Below the pieces are notes generated by a model. The model was not told where the DNA came from. It did not search any database and worked only from the letters and a program-made list of their open reading frames with translations. A DNA stretch of 64,000 bases from M55B112 sp040903745 (lineage in GTDB: Bacteria > Bacteroidota > Bacteroidia > Bacteroidales > GCA-2748055), in assembly GCA_040903745.1 (NCBI GenBank), contig JBBDUV010000047.1:62001-126000 (forward strand), given 5' to 3'. Positions 52,833 to 60,483 of this stretch are shown piece after piece. A program made the position numbers and the translations under genes. Position 1 is the stretch's first letter. Every line of letters begins with the position of its first letter.

Positions 52833-53246
52833 TTAGATCAGCTCATTTTTATCGAGAAAATCCTGCAGGGTGGTTGATTCAAAAAGTTCAGTTACCTGTT
52901 TGTTGAGGATACCCCAGAACCCCCTGGCTTCGCACCCATTTTCGCGGTCGCATTTAAAATTCTCATTCATGCAGTCGATCACACAGATGCCCGGTTCGAA
53001 TGCGCTGTGGATGTCGAGCACGGTTATATCTTCTGCTGGTCTTGTTAGGACATAGCCGCTTTTTTTGCCTTTTACATTGGTGATGAGTCCGGCCACCTTC
53101 AGTGCGTGAATGATATGGTCGAGGTATTTATTGGAAAGCTCCTGAGATTTGGCTATATCTTTTTGGAACACCCCATTATCAGGTGAATGCTTTGCGATCT
53201 CGATCATGGACCTAAGGCCATAGCGTGTACGTGTACTAAATTTCAA
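52833..53246 (-). CDS. Rrf2 family regulator with cysteine cluster site
   Basis: A 137-residue Rrf2-type regulator: winged helix at residues 1-70 (MKFSTRTRYGLRSMIEIAKH, ELSNKYLDHIIHALKVAGL) and a C-terminal region with CVIDCMNENFKCDRENGC. Spacing of these cysteines resembles the Fe-S binding Rrf2 proteins NsrR and IscR, which sense NO, iron or redox. The start codon is TTG at 53246, overlapping the stop of the upstream YceI-like gene (TTGA), so it is translationally coupled to it. It probably controls the porin and YceI genes of its own operon. A remnant copy of its C-terminus lies at 45.9-46.1 kb. Confidence 0.92.
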   Translation of the reverse strand: MKFSTRTRYGLRSMIEIAKHSPDNGVFQKDIAKSQELSNKYLDHIIHALKVAGLITNVKGKKSGYVLTRPAEDITVLDIHSAFEPGICVIDCMNENFKCDRENGCEARGFWGILNKQVTELFESTTLQDFLDKNELI

Positions 53247-53863
53247 AGCTGCGTCAGATTGATATCCGGTTCAACAGGTAAACTAAATTCAAAGTTAATC
53301 ATTAGTTCGTCATGTACTTTAATCAGGCCAAAGGTTTTTTCCGGGGGTGACAAATTAAAATCAGTCAGCTTAAGTGTTTTGCTTCCGCTGACAGATATCC
53401 TGCTGTCCATACAACTTGAAACCTCGCAAGGGACCTGGTAATAGCGAGTGACGCCGCTTACGACGACGCCGATCTTCAATGAATAGACAGAATAGCCATT
53501 GAACAGGGTTGTAAATTCCGATTCATTCATAAAGATCTGAATGTAGGGGTATTTCTTTACGTTGATGAGCTGGAGGAAGTCCCTGTATACAAATTTGTTG
53601 GTTGCTTTGAAGTTCCTGACTGGAACCAGAATCATAAAGCCATGTTCTTCCGGAACGGGGATCCATCGTGAGTCGCCGATCCCGCAGACCAGGTCGCCCG
53701 GAACCTCCTGGTGAAGTGCGAAATCATTAATGTTGGTCTCACCGGTAATATGGATGTAATTGTTGCAACTGCTGTGGTTTGAAGAAAGTGTGGATTGACC
53801 AAGAGTCAATCCACACTTAAAGATAAACATCAATAGAATTACATGATGGATTGCACCGTGCAT
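53243..53863 (-). CDS. YceI-like exported protein
   Basis: A 206-residue protein from ATG at 53863 with a signal peptide (HHVILLMFIFKCGLTLGQ). The body is beta-rich and ends LKLTDFNLSPPEKTFGLIKV, then HDELMINFEF, closely like the end of the YceI protein at 55627 (MKDFNISPPTAMMGTMKT, VTVHFN). YceI folds are lipocalin-like and bind isoprenoid or similar lipids. Several cysteines (CGIGDS, CEVSSC) are unusual for this family. A longer frame from 54097 exists, but its extra 78 residues are Gly/Arg-rich repeats without a signal, so the shorter start is taken. Confidence 0.78.
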   Translation of the reverse strand: MHGAIHHVILLMFIFKCGLTLGQSTLSSNHSSCNNYIHITGETNINDFALHQEVPGDLVCGIGDSRWIPVPEEHGFMILVPVRNFKATNKFVYRDFLQLINVKKYPYIQIFMNESEFTTLFNGYSVYSLKIGVVVSGVTRYYQVPCEVSSCMDSRISVSGSKTLKLTDFNLSPPEKTFGLIKVHDELMINFEFSLPVEPDINLTQL

Positions 53864-53892
53864 CAAATATTCTTCTGCAACGCCACCGGTCG

Positions 53893-53996
53893 TACCTTCG
53901 ATATCCCGAGCAGTTGCATTTCCCGGACCGCTCCTGGCTGCACTTCCTCTTACACCTTCGATCCCCCGGACGGTTGCATTTCCTGGAGGGCCTTCA
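53893..53996. repeat. Imperfect ~69-bp repeat before the YceI-like gene
   Basis: ACCTTCGATATCCCGAGCAG (followed by TTGCATTTCCCGGA) near 53893 recurs 69 bases on as ACCTTCGATCCCCCGGACGG (followed by TTGCATTTCCTGGA). It falls between the YceI-like start and the porin-like stop and may be leader RNA. Confidence 0.5.
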
Positions 53997-54118
53997 GTTG
54001 TAAATGCTCCCGCCGCAGCATCGATTCTGTGATCTTTCGCGCACCCAGAGGGAAAGGGAGGGTCCTTTTTACTGATATATTGTGCAATATCGGGCATTGG
54101 TTTTTCTCAGCAATGGGA

Positions 54119-55354
54119 TTAAAAGCTGATGGCGGCTTCGAACATCACACCGTTGAATTCAGCATTCTCCCCATAGGAGGCAATGAAGTTCTTATAATCC
54201 TGGGTCACATAGTCGAGTTTAACCAGGATATTTTCGGTGAGGTTCCATCCTCCCCCGGCTTCGATCCTGCTCACCGACATATCGTTGCTGTTGGCAACCG
54301 TATTGTATTTCGCACCGGCATAGAATTGTTCTGTCTTTCCGAAGCGGTACAGCCCCTGTACGCCAATCTGGTTGAAGTTAAACTCCGATCCGTTGAACGG
54401 GCTCGTTCCGGCGTTTGTTTCATACGTACCGAAGAATTCAAAACCTTTGAATTTCGTGAAGAGGTTGAACATAAATGCGTTTAGCTCATCAGAGAATCCA
54501 GGTCCCCATCTTCCTGTTGTATGTCCACTTGCAGGATTGACATCAGCGGAACCATCAGCGGTCTGCCGCTGCATAACAAGGTAGAACCGTGATCCTGTTC
54601 GGTCGCCGTTATATAGTGATCCGAAGTGGTTGTTGCTGCTGTGGTATCCTGAAACGGTGGCGCGGATCCTGAGATCATCATTCAGATGGGTGTCGTATCC
54701 GGCTTTCCAGTAGGCTGCCAGTTCCTCGTGGGCGTTGTAGGGGGTGTAATTCCCGGAGAAGGCGCTATAGCCCGCCAGCGCGGGCTTCAGCGTTCCTGTG
54801 GTAATGGCGGCTAAAACGATGATACCGTTGTGGCGGAAGAGCGCTTCGAAGGCTGGGGCGGTGGTGAAGGCATCCATGATGTAGTTGCCTGTGAAAGGAT
54901 TGTTGATCACCCTGCCGTTATCGGAACGGAAGAAGTGGGCATCTCCGTAGTTCAGTTCCATGACCCCGGCTTTCAGGGTGAGGTAGTCCATGATGTTATC
55001 GACAGCTGCGGAGTTAAGGAACGGCAGTTCATCCATCTGGAGGTATCCACCTTTTACCCAAGCTTCTACGTGGTGACGCGATGATAGGTAGGTGGTGAGG
55101 TTCACTTTGATGCCCTGCGCGAGTTCAGCGTTGATCGCGAAATTAGCGGTGGGAAGGTTGAGTCCCGTTCCCAGAAGTATCAGCATGGAATCGGCCGAGT
55201 GACTAAGTGACTGGTACTGCATGGCGAAGTCGGCACCGAGGGTGACTTTCACCTTTTCGAAATCCTCGTTGTTCAGAGGTTCCGGTTCGAACGTTTGAGC
55301 ATAGGAAGTGGCCCCGATGAGCAGGGCGGCAAGAGTTATCATTGCTTTTTTCAT
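54119..55354 (-). CDS. Porin-like outer-membrane beta-barrel protein
   Basis: A 411-residue protein with a signal peptide (MITLAALLIGATSYAQ) and a body of alternating strands that ends in FNGVMFEAAISF, with the C-terminal Phe typical of barrel proteins. It resembles phosphate/carbohydrate porin-like or DUF-type barrels of Bacteroidota, but I cannot name a subfamily. Segments such as FEFFGTYETNAGTSPFNG and GVQGLYRFGKTEQFYAGAKYN are barrel strands. It is the first gene of a run with the YceI-like and Rrf2 genes; the 255-base space between it and the YceI-like start is mostly the repeat tract noted above. Confidence 0.8.
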   Translation of the reverse strand: MKKAMITLAALLIGATSYAQTFEPEPLNNEDFEKVKVTLGADFAMQYQSLSHSADSMLILLGTGLNLPTANFAINAELAQGIKVNLTTYLSSRHHVEAWVKGGYLQMDELPFLNSAAVDNIMDYLTLKAGVMELNYGDAHFFRSDNGRVINNPFTGNYIMDAFTTAPAFEALFRHNGIIVLAAITTGTLKPALAGYSAFSGNYTPYNAHEELAAYWKAGYDTHLNDDLRIRATVSGYHSSNNHFGSLYNGDRTGSRFYLVMQRQTADGSADVNPASGHTTGRWGPGFSDELNAFMFNLFTKFKGFEFFGTYETNAGTSPFNGSEFNFNQIGVQGLYRFGKTEQFYAGAKYNTVANSNDMSVSRIEAGGGWNLTENILVKLDYVTQDYKNFIASYGENAEFNGVMFEAAISF

Positions 55355-55410
55355 GGTTTGATTTGTTTAAATGAATATATTATGAATAAAAAGGATTTTT
55401 AGAGATGACC

Positions 55411-55640
55411 TGAGGTTTGCGCATGTCGGCTCAATTTGCAATATTCCAAAGTAATTTTTTGGGTTGTCCAGAGATTCGCGCATACAGGTTCTGTTTTCAA
55501 AAAGCCGGATCAGTTTTTTAGAAACGTCATGAGGTTCATTCATGTCTGGCAATTTTTTAACATCCCTGAACAGTTTTTTGATTATCCCGAGGTTTGCACA
55601 TTTTGCTTGGTTATCAATAATCCAGATCAGTTTCGGGAAG
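55411..55640. repeat. Four variant tandem repeats of 59-60 bp
   Basis: Units begin at 55411, 55470, 55530 and 55589 with GAGGTTTGCGCAT-like bases and each carries AGTTTTTTG(A/G)-like bases about 37 bases on. Conservation between units is only ~60-70%, in a conserved period. They fill the space between the porin-like gene and the yceI stop and extend a few bases into the yceI end. Confidence 0.8.
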
Positions 55641-56244
55641 ACTGTCCCACTTCTGCATAGACTGATTCAGGCTGAAAGTTGACATTGAAGTGCACGGTTA
55701 CCTCTTCTCCTGTTTTCATGGTGCCCATCATGGCAGTTGGAGGGGAGATATTGAAATCTTTCATATTGATCTTCTCTTTTCCGGTTACCGAGATGGTAAA
55801 GTCTTTTTGAATCACACCGGAGAAAGGAATGGTTACAGGTAACGTTTTTCCGGCGATGGACAGGGTGCCGTGGGCAGTGCCTGACAGGTTTTTCGCTGTA
55901 GCTGACAGATCATTTACAGATTGCAGAGTAAAGGCGATTTTGTTATGCTTATCTGACTTCAGGGCATTGTAGGTCTTTTTATCCATCAGGGAGTTCTTAC
56001 TTTTCAGTCCTTCAGAAAGAACTGAAAAGTTAACATTCAGGATCTCATCAATTTTCTGATCCTGCAGATTCACCTTCATGCTGGCATCCATCTCTGTTGC
56101 AGTCATCTCCCAGTCGTGCACAGAAGATGTTCCTTCAATGGTGATGCTGCTGGTTTTCGGGTCCAGTTTGAATGTTGTCTGTGCCAGGAGTGCCTGGCTG
56201 AACAGGAAGATGGACAGGGTTAGGATTAGATATCTTGTTTTCAT
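55627..56244 (-). CDS. yceI: YceI family protein
   Basis: A 205-residue exported lipid-binding protein. Signal peptide residues 1-22 (LILTLSIFLFSQALLAQ), then FKLDPKTSSITIEGTSSVHDWEMT, the YceI start (usual S-x-V-x-F/W-x-x-x-H-D-W), and the body with LKSKNSLMDKKTYNALKSDKHNKIAFTL, ending MKDFNISPPTAMMGTMKTGEEVTVHFNVNF. The fold is a lipocalin-like barrel that holds polyisoprenoid or amide lipids in characterised members. A good promoter lies 110 bases upstream. It shares its strand with the second YceI-like gene in the same block. Confidence 0.92.
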   Translation of the reverse strand: MKTRYLILTLSIFLFSQALLAQTTFKLDPKTSSITIEGTSSVHDWEMTATEMDASMKVNLQDQKIDEILNVNFSVLSEGLKSKNSLMDKKTYNALKSDKHNKIAFTLQSVNDLSATAKNLSGTAHGTLSIAGKTLPVTIPFSGVIQKDFTISVTGKEKINMKDFNISPPTAMMGTMKTGEEVTVHFNVNFQPESVYAEVGQSSRN

Positions 56245-56351
56245 GGCTATCGTGTTTTATTTAACAATTTTTTATTTGAAATCCTGGTTATTCGGTTGGA
56301 TTAAATAATTTCACACATCTAAAAAATATAAATCCTATAGAATAACTAGTA

Positions 56352-56383
56352 CAAATGTATCAATAGTGATGTTATTTTACAAA
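56352..56383 (-). promoter_or_regulatory. Promoter of yceI
   Basis: On the minus strand TTTG (56383-56380), 20 bases, TACATTTG (56359-56352): a complete match to the Bacteroidota TTTG-N19/21-TAnnTTTG promoter. The predicted leader is ~100 bases. Confidence 0.75.
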
Positions 56384-56570
56384 CAGTAATATGATATCGA
56401 ATGATGTATTATAATAATTTGGTGACGAATGATGTGTAAATATGAGTGTAAAGGTCATTAAATGAGGTTTATATAATAAAAAATTGTTTATATAGAAACA
56501 TTTTAAATTACAAAACATTCATGCTTCAGTGATTTTTTTAATTAAGAAGAGGGGTTAATGAACGACTTGT

Positions 56571-56586
56571 TACAGACATGTCTGTA
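56571..56586. repeat. 16-bp perfect palindrome of the ACAGACAT family
   Basis: TACAGACATGTCTGTA, a minimal copy of the ends of the palindromic elements at 38.7 and 45.9 kb. The rest of the 434-base space 56245-56678 is AT-rich and holds no gene. Confidence 0.7.
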
Positions 56587-56678
56587 TCAGAAATGGGACC
56601 ACATAGATTATTAAGCCCCATCATTGCTTTTTTCCGAAGACCGGGGCCATTCATAATTAATCCAGATTTTTACCGGAG

Positions 56679-57800
56679 CTATTCGGGGCGAAAGCAGAAG
56701 AACCCGGGATTGATGCCGGTAGTAAAGGTATCGACTGGGGTGCCGTCGGGACGGTAGCGGTAGACACGACCCCGGCTCACCTGGTCGATCGCATCGGCGA
56801 TATATACCTCGCCGGAGTACGGATCAATACCCAGTCCGTAGAAACCCCCGGAAAGACCGGTCGTAGCTGGTCCTTCAATAAACAGGTCCGGAGGATCATC
56901 GGACAGTACCATCAGTCTGTAGGCATGTCTGTTTAAAAAGTAAAGCGTATCGCCGGTCCCGTTGATCTTCAGTTCCGAAGGGTGGTCGTTCAGCGGAAAG
57001 CGGATCGTCTTTTCGATCTTCCGTGTCCCGGGATCGATCTGCACCAGTGCAGGTTTCTCATTGCCTGCGGGGTTCCCCTCGAAACCACCGTCACACAACA
57101 CCCAGAGCCGTTCAAACCGGTCGAGCACCATCGAATTGGGTTGAAGCGGCACTTCGATGGAATCGGTCACCTCGTCCGTCTCTGTGTCGATCACCAAAAT
57201 CTTGTTATCGTAGCTCCAGCAGTTGGTAAACACCTCGTTGCCGAACTGCACCATCTGCTCGGTGGAATGCTGATTGAACCGGGATGTGGGATTGCTTACA
57301 TCGATGTACCCGGTGATCGCGTATGTCTGCGGGTTCACGATGGTGATCGCCCGGGCGTAGAGGTCGGTGACATAGGCCTTTTCCGGATCGACAAAGAGAA
57401 TCTGGCGCGGCGAGGAGAGCCCGGTGATCTTTCCTTCGTACCCGAAGGTGTGGATGTTGATTACATAGATCTTACCAGAGTTGTTCACCACGATATACCC
57501 GAGGCTGTCTCGGATTACCATCGATTGCGCTACATCGCCCAGTGGCACGCCGTTGGTGCGGTAAAAAACATCGTTCAACAGTTTCATCGAGTCGATCATG
57601 TAGTAGGAGAGCGAGGCATTGTCGTACATGAAATTTCCCTCGTTCACAATGAAGAGTCCAGACTGCCGGTTGATGTGCCCGTTAAGCAGCGTGTCGTACC
57701 TCACCTGCAGGTCGTTCATCCCGTACCACGCCTCATCGTCCATGCAGCCGTTGCACAGCAGCAGAAGGGGAGAGAGCCATATGAGATGTTTCAGGGTCAT
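56679..57800 (-). CDS. BtuG-like beta-propeller lipoprotein (YncE family)
   Basis: A 373-residue lipoprotein (lipobox LLCNGC near residue 19) that forms a YncE-like propeller: repeated strands such as GKIYVINIHTFGYEGKITG, AITIVNPQTYAITGYIDV, KILVIDTETDEVTDSIEV, LVQIDPGTRKIEKTI and YIADAIDQVSRGRVYRYRPDG. In Bacteroides, BtuG is a surface propeller lipoprotein that binds cobalamin very tightly and hands it to BtuB. The location right behind a BtuB-like receptor under a cobalamin riboswitch supports the same role here. Sequence similarity to BtuG itself needs comparison. The ATG sits two bases after the BtuB stop. Confidence 0.78.
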   Translation of the reverse strand: MTLKHLIWLSPLLLLCNGCMDDEAWYGMNDLQVRYDTLLNGHINRQSGLFIVNEGNFMYDNASLSYYMIDSMKLLNDVFYRTNGVPLGDVAQSMVIRDSLGYIVVNNSGKIYVINIHTFGYEGKITGLSSPRQILFVDPEKAYVTDLYARAITIVNPQTYAITGYIDVSNPTSRFNQHSTEQMVQFGNEVFTNCWSYDNKILVIDTETDEVTDSIEVPLQPNSMVLDRFERLWVLCDGGFEGNPAGNEKPALVQIDPGTRKIEKTIRFPLNDHPSELKINGTGDTLYFLNRHAYRLMVLSDDPPDLFIEGPATTGLSGGFYGLGIDPYSGEVYIADAIDQVSRGRVYRYRPDGTPVDTFTTGINPGFFCFRPE

Positions 57801-57802
57801 GA

Positions 57803-60361
57803 TTAATATTCAAATTTCAGGTGTAGCATGTATGAGCGGCCCGGCATGAAGTGTTGCAGCTCGTTTCTGTAAGTCTCGTTGAACAGGTTGTCGACCTCCA
57901 GTTCCAGGTTGATTTTTTGAGGTGAGCGCCCGGCACCATTTTTACCGGTCCCCACTTCAAACCTCTTACCGATCCGCATGTTGTTCATGAAATAAGGGTA
58001 GAGACTATAAAGCCGTTCGTTTCCTGAAGTGCCGTTCAGCCGCTCGACCCCATTCAGACCTGGCAGTTCTTGCGAATCATCTGCCGGTCCGCCGCTATTA
58101 CCGCTCATCAACTGTCTCGTTCCCATGGCATTGTATTGCCACTGCAGATACCACCCCCTGTTGGTCACCGAAACAAATGCATTTCCCGAAACCTTTGGTA
58201 TAAACGGCAACTGCACTCCCCGGGAATTATTGTCTGGGGAGCTGGCTCCATCCGCCGTTCCCCCGTCTGCCGTTTCCCCGGCCGATCCTGCTCCCCCACC
58301 TGTTATCGTTCCGCTATAATCCCGTGTATTTGTGAGCGCAAAGTTCCCGTGCAGCTGCAGCATTGTTCGCCGCACCGTCACCTTCACCGCAAGCTGGTAT
58401 TCTAGTCCGTAGGACCGCACCTCGGCCAGGTTTACCGGTTCCCAGTACCCTTTGAATCCCGGCAGCCAGAGGATCCAATCGTTGATCCGCGAATAGTACC
58501 CTGTAAGCGATGTATTGACGGTCTGCCCCCCTGCCGCTTTTTCCCAGCGCACCGAGGATTCACCCGTGTAGCCCTCCTCGGGAAGCAGATCGGGGTTTCC
58601 ACCGGGCTGCCAGTATAGGTCGTTGAGGGTGGGGTGGTGGTAGTTCCGGGCGAAATTCGCCTGCAGCACCAGGTCATGCTTTTCCAAAGGACGAAAATTC
58701 AGTCCGAATGTATAGATTAGGGGTGACCGGTAATCAGATACGAAATCCTTCCGCATTTGGAGCGAGAGCATCAGCAGCTCCGTCGCACTGAGGTAGAGTC
58801 CGCCGAACAGCGATCCCTCGAGACGGACAGTATCGTAACCGGTATGGGTGGACGAGTCGTACGTGGCGATGCTGTACCTGTTGAGCGCGGTTCGCGCATT
58901 GGCAGATAAGCGGTCCGAAAAGTTGCGGCTGAGCTCGCCGCTGTTGAGCCAGCTGAACATCCGGCTCTCGGAATCGACGTTTATCTGCCGGTGCAGTCCG
59001 GGCACCTCTGTCTCCATGGTGTAGCCGAGCCGCTGGTAGTCGACCCCGCTTCGCAGCTGCAACTTCGACTGCTCCCCGTAATAGCTGTACTCCGTGACAT
59101 TCCTGATTGTTTGGTCGGCTTGCAGGTTGTCGCGTTGCAATCCACCGGTCTGGTATTCGCTGCTCAGTACCGTGGGAACGGAACGGTTGGCTGTCTGCAG
59201 CCAGGTGCGGTTGGAGATCACGGAGTTGCCGGGGGGAGGATGGGCCGTGGATTTTGTATCGGGGGAGGTCCCGGTGGCTCCATATCCGGTGGTGGAGGAG
59301 GCTAAGGGAATCTGCTGAACGGTGCTTCCTGTCCCGGTGGTGGAGGAGGTGGTGGCTAAAGGGGGTTGCTGAACGGTGGCTCCATATCCGGTGGTGGAGG
59401 AGGCTGGAGAGCTGTGCTTCCCGGTGGGGGGGTGGTCATTGGGATCGGCGGGAGATGAGGTACTGCGAACGTCGGTGGGGTGATCGGTATAGGTTATACG
59501 GCCTGAAGGGTCATCCTTATCCTCGGCGTTACTGCGAACAGAAGATGATCTGCGGCTACCGGACCGTTTGGAGGGTCGAAAGTAGAACTCCTGACTGATC
59601 CCCGATTTGCTATAGGCGGCGTTGCGGTTCTGTTGGGTGGGATGGCAGAGCTCACCGGTGGCGCTATCCTTATCGATGATGTTTTTGTTGACGAACGGGT
59701 AGTTGTTCTCCGAGCCGGAGGAGTAGAGGCGGGTGGTTGACTGAAACCTCTGGTTGCCGAGGTTGAACCGGGCCATGCCACCGGCTGTAATAAAGCTCCC
59801 GTACTCGGTGTGGATCTGTCCGCCGGCCCTGTTCGACCAGTCGGGCAGGTTCCTGATTTCAATGTGGCCGCCGAGACCGCCGCTCCGCGACTCAACCGAT
59901 GCTGCGCCGTGGTGGATGTTCAGCTCATCGATGAGAAAGACCGGCACGAGGGAGAAGTCGACCATCCCGAGCATCGGGGAGTTGATGCTGAGTCCGTTCC
60001 AACTCACCTGCGTGTGGGATGGGGCGGTGCCACGGAACGATGCAGTGGCGAGCGCACCCCTGCCGTAGTCGCGGATGTATATGTTGGTATTCTCAGCAAG
60101 CAGCGTCGAGAGGTCGCTGTGTACCTGGTGCTGCAGGATGAGGGTGTCGATCGTAACCCGCTTCATGCCGGCCTCCTCTTTCAGGGGCATGGTGGAACGG
60201 GTGACCGCCACTTCGCTGATGCTGAAGATTGAATCGGTTATGCCCTGTCCGGTTGCCGGGGGGGTGATATTGGCCGTCAGGATGATGAGGCAGAGGGCAG
60301 GCAGGATCGGGTGACGGACCTCCATCCTGACTGCCCTCTGCCTCATGGAGATGGACTTCAT
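57803..60361 (-). CDS. btuB: TonB-dependent vitamin B12 receptor (BtuB-like)
   Basis: An ~852-residue outer-membrane receptor. ATG at 60361 is used; 60346 and 60325 are further in-frame ATGs that still keep the signal peptide (ILPALCLIILTANITPPATGQ). The plug domain has the usual VHSDLSTLLAENTNIYIRDYGRGALATASFRGTAPSHTQVSWNGLSINSPMLGMVDFSLVPV, and the barrel ends LELEVDNLFNETYRNELQHFMPGRSYMLHLKFEY. Two low-complexity insertions break the barrel: ~120 Ser/Thr/Pro-rich residues after FYFRPSKRSGS with repeats of SSTTGYGATVQQ, and a Gly/Ala/Asp-rich one (GGGAGSAGETADGG). A cobalamin riboswitch far upstream and BtuG-like gene behind it argue for B12 transport. Confidence 0.88.
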   Translation of the reverse strand: MKSISMRQRAVRMEVRHPILPALCLIILTANITPPATGQGITDSIFSISEVAVTRSTMPLKEEAGMKRVTIDTLILQHQVHSDLSTLLAENTNIYIRDYGRGALATASFRGTAPSHTQVSWNGLSINSPMLGMVDFSLVPVFLIDELNIHHGAASVESRSGGLGGHIEIRNLPDWSNRAGGQIHTEYGSFITAGGMARFNLGNQRFQSTTRLYSSGSENNYPFVNKNIIDKDSATGELCHPTQQNRNAAYSKSGISQEFYFRPSKRSGSRRSSSVRSNAEDKDDPSGRITYTDHPTDVRSTSSPADPNDHPPTGKHSSPASSTTGYGATVQQPPLATTSSTTGTGSTVQQIPLASSTTGYGATGTSPDTKSTAHPPPGNSVISNRTWLQTANRSVPTVLSSEYQTGGLQRDNLQADQTIRNVTEYSYYGEQSKLQLRSGVDYQRLGYTMETEVPGLHRQINVDSESRMFSWLNSGELSRNFSDRLSANARTALNRYSIATYDSSTHTGYDTVRLEGSLFGGLYLSATELLMLSLQMRKDFVSDYRSPLIYTFGLNFRPLEKHDLVLQANFARNYHHPTLNDLYWQPGGNPDLLPEEGYTGESSVRWEKAAGGQTVNTSLTGYYSRINDWILWLPGFKGYWEPVNLAEVRSYGLEYQLAVKVTVRRTMLQLHGNFALTNTRDYSGTITGGGAGSAGETADGGTADGASSPDNNSRGVQLPFIPKVSGNAFVSVTNRGWYLQWQYNAMGTRQLMSGNSGGPADDSQELPGLNGVERLNGTSGNERLYSLYPYFMNNMRIGKRFEVGTGKNGAGRSPQKINLELEVDNLFNETYRNELQHFMPGRSYMLHLKFEY
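60286..60346 (-). promoter_or_regulatory. 16-bp perfect hairpin around the btuB start codons
   Basis: CTGCCCTCTGCCTCAT (60331-60346) is the exact reverse complement of the segment at 60286-60301, with 29 bases between. In the mRNA the 5' arm begins at one candidate ATG (60346) and the loop holds another (60325) with GGAG close by. Folding would hide or expose the start region. Confidence 0.55.
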
Positions 60362-60483
60362 CCAGCGGATAAGGGGCTGTATATCGGGCCGTCTCTTCAA
60401 CTTACTGTTTTATCAGATTCTATTTGTTCAACCTATCTTCTGTTCGGAAAATATGCAACGTTCCACAAACATGGAACGCTTTC

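Noticed and set aside
53864..54097. Extended N-terminus of the YceI-like protein
   Set aside because: The extra 78 residues are Gly/Arg repeats in front of a good signal peptide, which would block export; an ATG at 53863 explains the protein better.
55411..55640. Possible CRISPR array
   Set aside because: The units are all variable and contiguous; there are no identical repeats separated by unique spacers and no cas genes in the window.
55436..55660. A 74-codon plus-strand frame through the 59-60 bp repeats
   Set aside because: Both strands are open because the repeat period is close to a multiple of three; no start context or known domain supports a protein.
56982..57806. A 274-codon open frame on the plus strand opposite the BtuG-like gene
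   Set aside because: The minus-strand propeller has clear repeats, lipobox and operon context; the plus-strand frame has no domain or signal and is a by-product of codon use.
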